Shown here in pieces: positions 1-12,100 of a stretch of DNA of 64,000 nucleotides. The stretch is from Proteles cristata cristata. Lineage: Eukaryota; Chordata; Mammalia; Carnivora; Hyaenidae. The DNA lies in the NCBI GenBank assembly GCA_017311185.1, contig JAESUZ010001503.1, positions 496,001 through 560,000 of the forward strand. The letters run 5' to 3'. The notes under the pieces are model-generated. The model did not search any database, was not told where the DNA came from, and saw only the letters and a list, made by a program, of their open reading frames with translations. Numbering within the stretch: position 1 is the stretch's first letter; every line of letters begins with the position of its first letter. The position numbers and the translations under genes were made by a program.

Positions 1-434
1 TTATCTTGATGGATAGACCCCCTAATTATGCTATAATTCCCTTCTTCATCTCTTATTACAGTCTTTGTTTTAAAATTTGGTTTATATATGGCTACTCTGG
101 TTTTCTTTCCAGAATGATAGATGGTTCTCTATCCCATCACTTTCAATCTGGAGGTGTCATTAGGTCTAATATGACTCTTGTAGGCTGCCTATAGATGAAT
201 CTTGTTTTTTATCCACTTTGATACCCTATGCCTTTTGATTGGAGCATTTAGTCCATTTATACTCAGTATGATTATTGAAATATATGAATTTAGTGCCATT
301 TACCTGTAGAGTTAGTGTTTCTGGTGATGTTTTCTGGTCCTTTCCAATCTTTGTTGCTTTTGGTATTAATTAGTTCCTCCTTCCATATCTTCTTCCCTCC
401 CCTATTTACTTTCCTTAAAATTTCTTGGAATGCT

Positions 435-650
435 GGGGCGTCTGGGTGGCTCAGTCAGTTAAGCGTCCGACTTCGGCTCAGGTCATGATCTCGCAGTTCA
501 TGGGTTCGAGCCCCGCGTCGGGCTCTGTGCTGACTGCCAGCTCAGAGCCTGGAGCCTGTTTCAGATTCTGTGTCTCCCTCTCTCTATGTCTTTCCCCTGC
601 TCACACTGTCTCTCTCTATATCAAAAATAAATAAACGTTAATTTTTTTTT
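435..650 (+). mobile_element. CAN-SINE (felid tRNA-Lys type) with 18-bp target-site duplication
   Basis: Head GGGGCGTCTGGGTGGCTCAG, B box GGTTCGAGCCC, CT-rich part and AAAAATAAATAAACG tail. It is flanked by the exact repeat AAAATTTCTTGGAATGCT at 417-434 and 651-668, so the insertion into the older L1 is young. Confidence 0.97.
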
Positions 651-1585
651 AAAATTTCTTGGAATGCTGCTTTAGTGGTCACAAACTCCTTTAGTTTGTG
701 TTTGAGAAACTTTGTGTTTGTCTTTATTCTGAACAACAGGTTGGCAGGATAGAGTATTCTTGGCTACATTTTTTTTTCCATTTAGCAAATTGAATATATC
801 TTGCAACTCCTTTGTGGCCTGCCAAGTTTCTGTGGACAGATGTGCTGCAAACCTTATCTATCCTCCTTTACAGGTTAAAAAGGTTTTCCCCTTGCTGCTT
901 TCAGGATTCTTTCCTTGTCTGTGTATTTTGTGAATTTGACTATGAAATGTCTTGGCAATGGGTGGCTTTTGTTGAATTTAATGGGAGTTCTCTGTATTTC
1001 TTGGATATTGATAACTGCATCCTTCCCCAGATTAGGGAGGTTTTCAGGTTTAATTTGCTCACATAAACCTTCCGCTGTTTTTTCTCTCTGTTCATCTTCT
1101 GGGTTTCCTATGATAAATCACTGAATTCCCTAAATCTACCTTTATAATTCCTGACCTTTCATCCCATTCTTTTCAGCTTCATTGTTTTCCATAATTGTAT
1201 CTTCAATGTCACTAATTTACTCCTTTGACTCATCCATTCTTGTTTTTAATGCTTTCCAACTGGATTTGCATCTCAGTAATAGCATATTTTTTCAGCCTGA
1301 CTAGATTTTAGTTCTTACATCTCTGCAGAAAGGAATTTTCTAATGTCTTCTATGTTTTTATCAAGCCAAGCTAATGTCTCCATAATTGTTGCTACAAATT
1401 CTAGTTCAGACACCTTATATCTGCATTGGTTAAATCCCTAGCTTTCATTTTTTCCTGTTCTTTCTTTTGATGTGAATTCCTCTATCTTGTCATTTTGGAG
1501 GAAGAAAAAAACAACCATAATAATTATAATATATATATTTTTTAATTTAGAAAATCAAGTAAAGGAAGCTAGATCCTAGGTGTGA

Positions 1586-1770
1586 GGGGTGCCTGGGTGG
1601 TTCAATTGGTTAAATGTTAAGCTCTTGAGCTCATTTCAGGTTATGATCTCATAGTCTGTGGGACCTCAGTCTGGCATTGTGGAGCTTATTTGGGACTCTC
1701 TCTCTCCCTCTCTCTCTGCTCCTCCTCCACTTGAACACTCTCTTTCTTTTAAAATAAATAAACTTTAAAA
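1586..1770 (+). mobile_element. CAN-SINE, diverged
   Basis: Head GGGGTGCCTGGGTGG and tail AAAATAAATAAACTTT. It is followed by 180 bp of A-rich sequence. The direct repeat GAAGCTAGATCC at 1565-1576 and 1956-1967 may be its target-site duplication. Confidence 0.9.
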
Positions 1771-2721
1771 GACAGAAAAAAGAGAAAAGAGATAGAGAAA
1801 AATGTAAACTTAAAAATTATAAAAATAATAGTACAATAAGATAAAAATAAGATAAAACAAAATTTGTGCCTTTCCTGTATTCAAGAAACAAAATAAAAAC
1901 AACAAGAACAACTTAAACAGAAACAGAGCAATAACAACAAAATAAACAAACAAATGAAGCTAGATCCAGTTTCTGCTAGAGCTGAAACTGCAGCAATCCA
2001 TGGTCAATAGACTAAGCTTGTGGAAGGGATTTGTGCAGTCTTCTGGTGGCAGAGCCTGCTACTCTGATTCTCAGGTCAACTTGCCCTAGTAGAGATGTTC
2101 CTGGAGGGCACACGGGGGCAGAGCTTGGTGCAAGGGCTCCATTCTCCATGTCGTGGTGCTTATTAAGTCACCGGGGTCCAGCTGCGTTGGACTACTGGTG
2201 AAAATGGCTTTGTCCCATTCTCCAGTGTCAGGAGTGGGAAGTTTGTGTTCTAATAGATACATGATCATTCACCCCTCCTGTGTATCTTGTTTCCAACAGC
2301 TCCCTGACTTATCCTGTCTGTGTCAGAATTGTTTGACTATCAGGCCGCACCTTTCTCCAGAGTTTTATCTAGGGAATGGTTATGTCTCAAAACCCCACAC
2401 TTGAGAAACCCCCTCAGCAAAGACTCCCAGTGATCTTATTTGGCAAACTTATCAGACAAACTTGATGCACTGCTCTCTCTCCTTCTCTGTCTCTCTCCTC
2501 TCTGCAAAAATGTCTGCCTTCCCCTGGTGCACTACAGTTCTTTTAGACAAAACCATTACTTACTACCCTACTATCTTAACTTTTCCTCCATTTTATCCTA
2601 ATTTATGGTTTTATTGACATAAATGTCTTCATGTTCTTCCATATTATATTTTTAATATCTGTAGGATCTTTAGTAATATGACTTAAAAAAAAAGACTAAT
2701 GTTGATAATTTGCATCTTACT

Positions 2722-2961
2722 TTTCTTTACTTTTTCTTTTTTTCTTTTTGGTTTATTTATTTATTTTTGAAAGAGAGAGCACAAGCAGGGGAAGATCAGA
2801 GAGAGAGAGGGAGACGCAGAATCTGAAGCAGACTCCATGCTCCAAGGTCTGCACAGACCTTGTCAGCACAGACCTTGATGCAGGGCTCAAACCCACTAAT
2901 TGTGAGATCATGACCTGAGCTGAAGTTGGTTGCTCAAAGAACTGAGCCACTCAAGCACCTC
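2722..2961 (-). mobile_element. CAN-SINE, minus strand
   Basis: TTTATTTATTT tail complement, GA-rich part, and GAGCCACTCAAGCACC head complement. Imperfect flanking repeat TGCATCTTACT / TGCATTTTACT at 2711-2721 and 2962-2972. Confidence 0.93.
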
Positions 2962-2972
2962 TGCATTTTACT

Positions 2973-5254
2973 ATTTTTAATGCTTTGCTAATGTTTTTCA
3001 AAAAACAAAATATACTCCATATGTCATAAGTAGAATAATTAATAACATGGCATGTGAGATAAAAGGAATATAAACCAATGCCAGTGACTAAAACCCTGAA
3101 TTCCATTAAACTCTTGCTCTTACTGGTTTTGCAACATTTAATAACACATAACTTCCTTTGCTTCATCTTCACATTAATAGTTTGAATACAATATTTCTAA
3201 TAATCATAATATATTAGACATAAAAGTTATCTTGTTGATAAATGATTGAACTCATCCTAAAATTTGAAGCAGTTCTATAAATTATTTTCCTTTCTTATGT
3301 TTTAGTTGACTGGGGGAAATAGAAACATATGAATCAAGATGTGTAGACTTTTTATTCACTTCTGGACATTTTTAAATTCCTCCCAGAGCATTGTTACATA
3401 CAATGTGAGTACTGCCAAAGTATATAATTAGGAGATATATTTACAGATTCAAATGGACATGACTGATTATAAAATTATAGTGCTTCAGTTGTCACTTACT
3501 GAAACATACTTAATTGAAACTTATTTGGCCAGGAGTGGAACACAAGTGAATAACACAGTCACCATTAAAGTCCTCTTCTGAAAACTCAATCTTCTAAGAA
3601 ATAAAATTCACCATCCAATTGCAAGAGGGAAGTTGATACTTGTTCAAATGAAAGAGCCATTTAGTGTGGGAGGTCCCAGAAGCTGCAATATCCAGAGAAT
3701 GGGAAGAAGTCGGCCTGCCTTATCTGAGGCTTTTGATGGAAAAAAGTAATCTATTGCTAGGAACCTGTCTTTTTGGTCACCATTTGTGATTACCCAGATG
3801 TTTTTATAGTTTTTCTTTAGAAATGTTATACTCCTTTTCATACAATCACTAGTTATATTTCTAGGTTTTACTCATGACAATAAAGTAAAATAATAACTTC
3901 AATGGCATTGTATGGTTGAAAATTCTAACTTCCTGCTGGCCCGTTGTTCCATCCAGGCACACTATAGAAGCTTTGCTAGGACATGAGGGGGTACTAACTG
4001 AGAATAGATGAACACAATTATATTTTTTTTTTCTAAACAGGTCAAAATTTTAAAGTCAGTGATGGAGGGTATAAGAAGTTAATAGCTACGAATCAAAAAA
4101 GACAGATTGGAAAGAAGCTAGGAATAACTGACAAACTGTAGCTTTTTATATCTGTTTACTGTAAGCACAGCCTAAGGCCATGCTTGGAACATTTACAGAA
4201 TATTTAATGGTCAGAAAATAAGTTATACGTGAAAAGAGGACCTCTATGATCTGTGTATTTAAAAACCTTCTTATGTCACAGAATGCTTTTTAAATTATTT
4301 GCTTATTATTGAAAGAGTTTAGTTTCTGTGAAATATATAAGTCATAGCAACAATGATGGATCATAGTTTATGTTAGTCTAAGTACTTACTTTAGTTATTT
4401 TTCTTACTTATATCTAATCAAGATATTTGTCCTTTCACATAGTGAAAACGTAATGAAATCTAAGTTGTGTTGCAATTACAAGGTCATTATTAGGATTTGT
4501 TTCTTAATAGAACTCCTTATTAGAAAAAAATTATGTTCAAAGTTCATTATCTGAAGTAATTTCCTACTATTCTGAAAAAATATTGTTAATAAGCCACTAT
4601 GATACATTTCTGCTACATTCCTATCAGTTGTCTGCATAATTAGCAGAGGCTTGTAAGTTCTGATAAATTCCTTTGCCACGGGTAGATATACCCTCATATT
4701 CTACGGCATGGAAGTTAAGTATAGCTGCTAAGGACATGGAATCATGAGTAGATCATTCCACAATTAAAATTCAAATTTAAATACTAAAAGGGATAATTTA
4801 TATGCAATATTTCAAAGTTGAAGTCAGATCATGTTTAATATTTATTCTAAAAATAATTTATATGCATCAAATGTGAAATATAAATTAACATTTGAAAAAT
4901 GAAGGAAATTAAGAACATACCTAAAGCAGACAAACCTAATACTGGTTTTGTTTGAATTAAAATCACTAGATTGTACAAGAGTTTTGTTTTTAAAACATTG
5001 GAGGCACAAGAAAACTGGGAATAATAATAATTACTGATGCATTTATATCTGTCTACCTATCATTACATTTGTATGTATTATGAATGCTTGTATATATTTT
5101 TAGATCTATTTAAATTACTGTTAAGTAAACCTGTACAAAAATTAGAAAATGATATGTTGCCTCCTAAATGTTTTCCTTATGCAGGCATATTAACTTTTAG
5201 TTATATGAGAAAATAATTTTATTGCCAGAAATGAAGATACCTTTGTTGTAAATA
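2973..5254. other. AT-rich intergenic DNA downstream of the olfactory receptor
   Basis: No gene, tRNA or recognisable young repeat was seen. Short open frames here lack codon or motif support. Confidence 0.5.
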
Positions 5255-6220
5255 TTATTTTTGAGATTTCAAAGATTTCAAATTTGTTAACATGCCTACA
5301 TATTTATTGAAAACATCTCGCAGGGATTCTTTGACTTTCTCATTTCGAAGACTATAGATGAAAGGGTTCAGCATTGGTGTTACAATGGTGTTCAGCACTG
5401 TGGCAAATTTGTTAACATCCATCACATCACCCTTTTTTGGGCGGACGTAAATAAAGATGGAGCTTCCATAATAAAGTGTCACAACAGTGATGTGTGACAT
5501 GCAAGTAGAGAAAGCTTTCTGCCGTCCCTGGACAGAAGGGATTCTAAGGATAGTAATAATAATGTACATGTAAGACACTCCTGTGAGGAACAAGGAGCCT
5601 AAGAGCAACACAGCAGAGGAGATAAAATCAGCCAACTCAGCCAGAGAGATATCTGCGCAGACCAGCTTTAGCACAGGGCCACTATCGCAAAAGAAGTGAT
5701 TGATAATATTTGGCCCACAAAAGGGCAGAGGAGCAGTTAAAATTGATGCTAAAATTGATAAAAATGCACCCAAATAGGATCCGAGAAGCAACAATACGCA
5801 TGTCTGTTTGTTCATGATGGTGGTATACCTCAGTGGGTTGCAGATGGCAACGTATCGATCAAATGACATGACAACCAGGATGAAGAATTCTGTGGATCCC
5901 AAGAGGAAGTAGAAGAAAGACTGTGTGAGACATCCCATGAAGGATATTGCCTTGGTGATGGAAAATGTGTTCACTAGCATCTTGGGCACCACTGTGGAGG
6001 TGATGGCGACTTCAAGGAAGGAAAGATTGGCTACAAAGAAATACATGGGTGAATGCAGACGGTAGTCACCACACACCAAAAGGATGATCATGGTGTTGCC
6101 GATGAGAGATGTCATGTACATGAGTAGGAATGCAGAAAAAAGAAGAATTTCTACTCCTTTCTCATTCTGAAACCCTAGAAGAATAAACTCCGTCACTCTG
6201 GTCTTGTTTCTGTGATCCAT
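5255..6220 (-). CDS. Olfactory receptor, class II, intact single coding exon
   Basis: This is an odorant-binding seven-transmembrane G-protein-coupled receptor of the olfactory sensory neuron membrane, expected to signal through Golf and cAMP. The open frame gives 321 residues from the chosen Met, the usual OR length. Counting from that Met: N-glycosylation site NKT at 5, GN of TM1 at 41-42, PMYFF of TM2 at 58-62, conserved Cys at 97, MSFDRYVAIC (the DRY-type motif) at 118-127, extracellular-loop cysteines at 168, 178 and 188, SY of TM5 at 216-217, KAFSTCMSH of TM6 at 235-243 and PMLNPFIY of TM7 at 282-289. The frame is open upstream to a Met at 6274, but a splice-acceptor-like TATGTCAG at about 6238 and the spacing to the NKT site favour the start at 6220. 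A possible AATAAA lies about 32 nt past the TAA, though AT-rich DNA makes chance likely. The sequence looks most like OR families 6 and 11; no member name is claimed. Confidence 0.95.
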   Translation of the reverse strand: MDHRNKTRVTEFILLGFQNEKGVEILLFSAFLLMYMTSLIGNTMIILLVCGDYRLHSPMYFFVANLSFLEVAITSTVVPKMLVNTFSITKAISFMGCLTQSFFYFLLGSTEFFILVVMSFDRYVAICNPLRYTTIMNKQTCVLLLLGSYLGAFLSILASILTAPLPFCGPNIINHFFCDSGPVLKLVCADISLAELADFISSAVLLLGSLFLTGVSYMYIIITILRIPSVQGRQKAFSTCMSHITVVTLYYGSSIFIYVRPKKGDVMDVNKFATVLNTIVTPMLNPFIYSLRNEKVKESLRDVFNKYVGMLTNLKSLKSQK

Positions 6221-6794
6221 AATGTCGACACTTCCACCTGACATAATAAAATATATGTGTATATATAAGTTCATCGGTGGTCTTTACAGCTTAACTTTGG
6301 AAGTACCCTTATTATAGCAATTGATTGTCTTTTTTTGTGTGTGTGGAAGGAAAATAAAAAAAATAAAATAAAATAAGTCCTGAGATGAACCGTGGAAGAT
6401 GTTTCTACAGTAAAATTGGGACAACTGTTCTTTTGAAAGACCTGTGAGTCTGTGTTCTGTGTATGGACTCTAACAGTGAAGTTAGCTTTTCACAAACCAT
6501 GTGAACATATGAGTAGTGCCCTTTGGGAAAGACACATCACAGTGACCTGAATCCATTCAAATGTAAAAGAATGCTGGCAGACAGACTTGCAATCAAGTCT
6601 AATTCTTTATTAATATGCATGTACAAAATAGCTTTTAAAAGCTATTTTATTATCAGTCAGAAGAGAAGGTTAAACAAAAACAACTAGGCATTATCAATAA
6701 TAGGTTCTTGAGTTGCAGGTATCAACCTTTATTACTGTAAATTGATCCTGAATGTAGTCAGCCTCATATAATCATCATATAGAATCACATCTCA

Positions 6795-7036
6795 GAGGAT
6801 CGCCTGGAGGGCTTAGTTGGTTAACTGTCCAACTCTTGGTCTTGGTTCAGGTCATGATTTCATGGTTCATGGGTTTAAGTCTCACATTAGACTCTGTGAT
6901 GATAGCTTGGAGCCTGCCTAGGACTCTCTCTTTGTCCTTCTCTGTCACTCTCTCTTCCCCTCTCCCACTCATGCTCACTCACTTGCTCTCTCTCTCTAAA
7001 AGTAAATAAATGAACTTTTAAAAATTGTTAAAAAAT
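6795..7036 (+). mobile_element. CAN-SINE upstream of the olfactory receptor
   Basis: Diverged head (GCCTGGAGGGCTTAGTTGGTT), CT-rich part and AAATAAATGAAC tail. Flanked by AATCACATCTCA at 6783-6794 and 7037-7048. Confidence 0.95.
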
Positions 7037-7048
7037 AATCACATCTCA

Positions 7049-8670
7049 TAGTGAATAAGATGTTCACAGTTCTTTTGAGAATAAGAAAAAGAAACATGAT
7101 TTTATCAATGTTGATTATATTTATCTTGGAATTAATTTAAACAGACCAAACATTTGGGAATAAGGGAAGAGAAACTGAACTTCTGAATTTGACTAAAAGA
7201 AGCAGCAGTAGTGTAATTTTCTATACTTCATATTATAAGTGAATAATCAAAAATACAGAAAAAAGAAACAAGAACATTCTTGGAGAGGGATTTTGTTAAA
7301 GTTCGGATTAGGGAGTGATTTTAAGTTTCAAGTTATAAGAAACACAAATTTGATACTGATAGGTGTTGGAATGGTCAATTTTAGATACGTGGGAATTTCC
7401 ATTGTTACTTTTCAGTGGATGTGATGGATGAATGTGGTAGAAATTTATATCATTGTTGAGTCTTTTAAATTAGGTTTTGCTCATTTTTTCTGACCCAAAA
7501 TAATTATTTATATTTTCACCAACTTTTATTTATTTACTTTACAATGGAGAAGCAACTGAGAACACAGATAAATTTCTGAGTTATATGTGTATTATTCATT
7601 TTACACCAGAGTAGAAAAATTTTGGATTGAAGTTGGAGGTATGCACTCTGATTGTTTGCAATGACTATTCTGAATACAATAACACAAATTCAGTAATTTA
7701 GTTAATAGGGACTAAATTCCTTAATGCAGTGATACAGTATGAAGGGCTGAGTCTAGCTTTCTAAAATCACAGAAAATAAAGAAAATATTGATGGATTTGG
7801 TGGAAAAGAAAAATGTAATTGTGGAGAAAGGTATATTATTTGAAATAGCCTTTCCTGTGGTTTGCTAAATGATTGGTTTGAATATAAGAAATTCATGGGT
7901 GTCTTGAAGTACTAACAATGTAAGACAAACACTAAACTCTCAAGTCAATAAAATAACAATGTCTTCAGTTAATTCCAAAATTTTGCATAAGGCTGTCAAT
8001 TAATGAAAAGGAGGGCAAAGAAGAAAATCAGATGGGGAAAATGAAAAAGAGAGAAAAAAAGCAAGTAAAAATCATGAATTGAAAGAAGAGAACATTGTAA
8101 ATTCTCTACTTACCTGCCGAAAGTGTGCCTCAGAATTTTTATGAATGTACACTGCATGGTTTCAGAGTATTCCTCTTTTATAACTGCATGATTTGGGTGC
8201 CATTCATGTATGAGTCTCAGAATGTGAATTCTATAGCCATTACTATAGAAGACTTTATAAGGATTTTGTGTGGAAATGAATGATTCAAAACTATGGAATA
8301 ACAATGATCAAATCTGCAGATTATTAGAACTTAGAAACAGGAAGGAATCCTGAGTTCATTACTGCTGCTTCCCTAAGGGCAAGGCTTCTACTGGAACAAT
8401 AGTCTCCAGAGAATAATTTATGACAATTCTAATTAAAATAAAATTAAAAGTTTCCCAAATTAGAAAAGAACTTGTATACACAACTTCTGTAAGAAATAGA
8501 TTAAGCCTTAAAAAAATAAAAGCAAAATCATCACAGATGCTTTTGCCAAAAATCAAACCATTAATTGCACTATTATGTCATTTAAAATCACTGGATAGTG
8601 AGATGTATATTCATCTTTATTATCATCAAAACCACATTCCTCAGTCACATTACCATCATCATCATCTACA
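7049..8670. other. AT-rich intergenic DNA
   Basis: No gene or clear repeat recognised. The longest open frames are under 90 codons and show no family features. Confidence 0.45.
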
Positions 8671-8873
8671 CTTTTAAAATTTTATTTATTTGTTTTGAGA
8701 GAGAGAATGAGTGAGGGAGGATCAGAGAGAGAGGGAGACAGAGAATCCCAAGCAGGCTCCTCACTGACAGTGCAGAGCTTGATGAGGGGCTGGATCTCAC
8801 AAACTGTGAGACCATGACCTGAACTCAAATCAAGAATAAGATGTTTAACCCACTGAGCCACCCAGCTACCCCA
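8671..8873 (-). mobile_element. CAN-SINE, minus strand
   Basis: TTTTATTTATTTG tail complement, GAGAGAGAG part, and GAGCCACCCAGCTACCCC head complement. Confidence 0.93.
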
Positions 8874-9470
8874 TCCCCATATGCATTTAATTCTATGTAT
8901 TGGGTATTCTTCTAAAAATTGTCTTTTTATCTTTACAAAAACCATATTATATAGTTTTTTTGTTATTGATAAACTATTTCTTATCAAACTGAATTGCAGT
9001 AACTATTTCACATAGTTGATAAATAAAAATATGAAAAATGTCATAATATAAAATATGAATTTACCTAATCTATAGTATTAAAAAATTACCAACACTTATT
9101 GACTGATACGTACTTCAATTCACTGAGGAAACACATCTAATCCATGCATCAGAGGCATAGAATTTAGTCAAGGATGAAAAATAGATACATGAAGAAATAA
9201 ATTTGCATACTTTTTTATGGCATATAAAAACATAATTTGTACATAAAAACTATTGGGATGATATTTTTGAGGAAAAAATCACATAAACAAATGTTTGGCT
9301 AATAAGTCAGCAACAAATTGCTTATTAAAAAGGAAGCTTCATATATGAATAATCCAATCAGCAGACATCATCATTCAGGTAAATATCATCATATTCAAAT
9401 GAAAATCCAGAATACATCCTTTTCTTTGCATTGGGCATTTGATACTTAATATTCTCACATAACCTGTTTT

Positions 9471-9738
9471 TGCCTTTAGTATCATTTTGGGTTAAGTTTT
9501 GTGTGTGTTGTAAGAAAAGTGCCCAACCAATTTATTTTGTATTTTCAATTCTACCCAATTTTAACCAATGCTGTTAATTGAAGAGACCATTTTCACATTG
9601 AGTTGTCTTTGATATACTTGCTGAAGATCATATGATTATATTATACATGAGAGTTTATTTCTGGACTCTTTTTTCTATCCCGTAGGTTTGTGTTCCTTTA
9701 TGCAATTTGTCACACTGTTTTGACTCTGTAGCTTTGGA
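9471..9738. repeat. Inverted repeat arm 1 (L1 ORF2-like, minus orientation)
   Basis: The complement matches 11834-12100 with about 8 differences over the central 253 bp. The content is antisense to the C-terminal part of L1 ORF2. Confidence 0.9.
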
Positions 9739-9814
9739 TTTCCTACGTCCTGCCATCTTCCGCAATTCAAAATCTGTGCAGTCTTATAATTCCTTTAACC
9801 AATTTATATGAACA

Positions 9815-10060
9815 CATTACCAACTTCTCAGCTATGGTAGACTGTCCTCTATAAGGAGTCATTGCATTTTCTTTTATAATGCTTATAACACTTCCTATTA
9901 TTTGTATTATGCTTTTCTTCAGCTAATAACCGTATTATAATATCAGGGACCATGCTTATGCTCCTTATGTTGCATCTCAAATACTAAATCCATTTTCTGA
10001 CTTGCAGTATCAACTCAATAACTATTTTATGAGTGGATGAATGGACAAATTAATATCAAA
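9815..10060 (+). mobile_element. L2 LINE 3' end, old
   Basis: It resembles the common L2 tail: ACACTTCCTATTATTTGTATT, then CAGGGACCATG, and a closing CTCAATAACTATTTTATGAG-type stretch followed by GGATGAATGG. Strongly diverged. Confidence 0.5.
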
Positions 10061-10239
10061 TTCAATAAACAAAATCATGGAAACTTAGATCTATTCTGTG
10101 AATGCTGAGTTTTTGGTGCCTAAGGTGTAGAAAAATTTGAATTTGATTTATGAAGGGAAATATATAAATTTAGGATTTATGTCAAAGTAGAAGGATGAGA
10201 GTTCATGACATGTACAAGACAAATAAAGTTGTAGTCACT

Positions 10240-10860
10240 GAATAGATTAACAAGTCAATTCTGACACTAACTGGAGTTAGCCTCAGATCACAAAGGTTAA
10301 ACGTTCAGCCTCACATACGCCCCACCTTATCTCAGAGGCTAATCATAACTAGTATATCTCAGATTCCTAATTTCCATCTGATTTGGCTACAAATTGGGAG
10401 TAACTACAACTTCAACATCAGGTTTGATCATTTACTAGAATGGCTCACAGAACTCAGGAACTTACCATTACTGACTTATTACAAGGATATTTTACAAGAT
10501 ACAAAACAACTGCCAGCTGAAGAGATATATAGGACCAGCTCTGAAAGGGTTCCAGTCCCAGTAGCTTCTATTCCCAGGGAGTTTGGGGTGTGTCACTCTC
10601 CCAACACATGGGTATGCTATTGTTCAGCAACGTAGAAGTTCTCCAAATCCCATACTTGAGGTATTTTTATGGTGGCTTTAATACCTAGGCATGATGGATT
10701 AAACCATTGGCTATAACGAATCCACCGTCCATTCCATCTTTTCTCTAGGGAGATCAGTGTAAGGCTCAAAGTTCCAACCCTCTAGGAACATTTTTGGTTC
10801 TTCTAGCAACCAGATCCTATCCTGTGATTATCTAGGAGCTTTCCAAAAATCACTTTATTA
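10240..10860. mobile_element. Old LTR-like repeat, family not assigned
   Basis: The text GAATGGCTCACAGAACTCAGG, a TTACAAGGATATT stretch, GGCATGATGGATTAAACCATT and AAAGTTCCAACCCTCTAG recall a dispersed mammalian LTR consensus. No coding part, and ends are not definable by eye. Confidence 0.4.
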
Positions 10861-11004
10861 ACACAAATTCAACTGCGCTTCAGAGGAGTTTGTTATGAAA
10901 AATAAAAGATGCTCTATCATCTTTATCACTATTATCACTTGGGAAATCTCAAGGCTTTTAGAAGTTCTGTTCCAGGAACTAGGATCAAATTGAATATACA
11001 TTTT

Positions 11005-11193
11005 GTTATTTTTTAAATTTGACTTATTTATTTTGAGAGGATGCATGGAAGGGGCAGAGAAAGAGAGAATCACAAACAGGCTCTGCACAGTGCAGAGCTT
11101 AATACGGGGCTTGAACTGACAAACCATGAGATCATGACCTGAGCTGAAATCAAGAGTCAGCCACTTAACTGACTGAGCTACCCAGGTGCCCCC
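11005..11193 (-). mobile_element. CAN-SINE, minus strand
   Basis: TTATTTATTTTGAGAGG tail side and GAGCTACCCAGGTGCCCCC head complement. Confidence 0.92.
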
Positions 11194-11833
11194 AAATACA
11201 AATTTTTAATATAAGTCACAATATCACAACCACTAAAGAGAATGGATACTAAATGCAAGCTTAAATACAATACAAAAGAGAAATAGAGATAATAGCTACT
11301 GTTATTTATCTTAATATAAAAAAAAACCCTACAAAACTTTCAAAGATTTACAATGAAGTATGGAGTTTCCTGAAGGCTTTGGGGGGACACTTAGTGTATT
11401 CAATTTTAAAATCCACTTATATTTTTAGTTTGCTATAAGTCAATATCATGAAAAGTGGAAGATTTTACTAATATTTTATTTATCTTTGGATATTTTCAAG
11501 TTTACTTTCCCTTGTTCTGCTAGTTTTGGAAAGTATCTCAACTCCATCCTAATTTTAAATGAACCCAGAGATTTCTAGTTTCTGGGTATGCATGTAGGGA
11601 ATTTAGAAGTTGTCATTGCATCCTAACAAGTAAATAGCTGAACAGATTGAAAAAAAAACGAACAACCTCCCCCAAACAAAAGCAGAAGCAAAAACAACTT
11701 CTTCTTGTATCTGTAAGAGAGGGTAGGACACAGGACAAAGTGCTATCCCCAAGATTTCAGAGGCAGACAAGTGAAAACAAGTGAGTCGAATATGAACTGA
11801 GTAAGAGGACTCACTTTCCTGATTTCACAACAG
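11194..11833. other. Intergenic DNA between SINE and inverted repeat
   Basis: No gene recognised. An A-rich tract near 11650-11690 may be part of an old L1. Confidence 0.35.
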
Positions 11834-12100
11834 TCCAAAGCTACAGAGTCAAAACAGTGTGACAAATCGCATAAAAGAACACAAACCTACGGGATAGAAA
11901 AAAGAGTCCAGAAATAAACTCTCATGTATAATATAACCATATGATCTTCAGCAAGTATATCAAAGACAACTCAATGTGTAAATGGTCTCTTCAATAAACA
12001 GCATTGGTTAAAACTGGGTAGAACTGAAAATACAAAATAAATTGGTTGGGCACTTTTCTTACAACACACACAAAACTTAACTCAAAGTGAACTAAAGGCC
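11834..12100. repeat. Inverted repeat arm 2 (L1 ORF2-like, plus orientation)
   Basis: Near-identical complement of 9471-9738. On its right it runs on into more L1 ORF2-like sequence. Confidence 0.9.

Larger units (their letters stand above)
1..2500 (-). mobile_element. L1 LINE, minus strand, ORF2 start through ORF1 and 5' region, interrupted by two SINEs
   Basis: The complement of 650-1500 matches in order the ORF1 region of the plus-strand L1 at 60300-60850 (ENFP.LGK-like and GGREK-like blocks, heavily mutated), and 1-420 matches the ORF1-ORF2 junction and endonuclease start. From about 1780 to 2500 it looks like the 5' part of the same element. No open frame remains. The left end lies outside the window. 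Confidence 0.7.

Noticed and set aside
435..520. tRNA-like A and B boxes at many SINE heads
   Set aside because: These are the tRNA-Lys-derived promoters of SINEs, not tRNA genes; no complete cloverleaf with acceptor stem.
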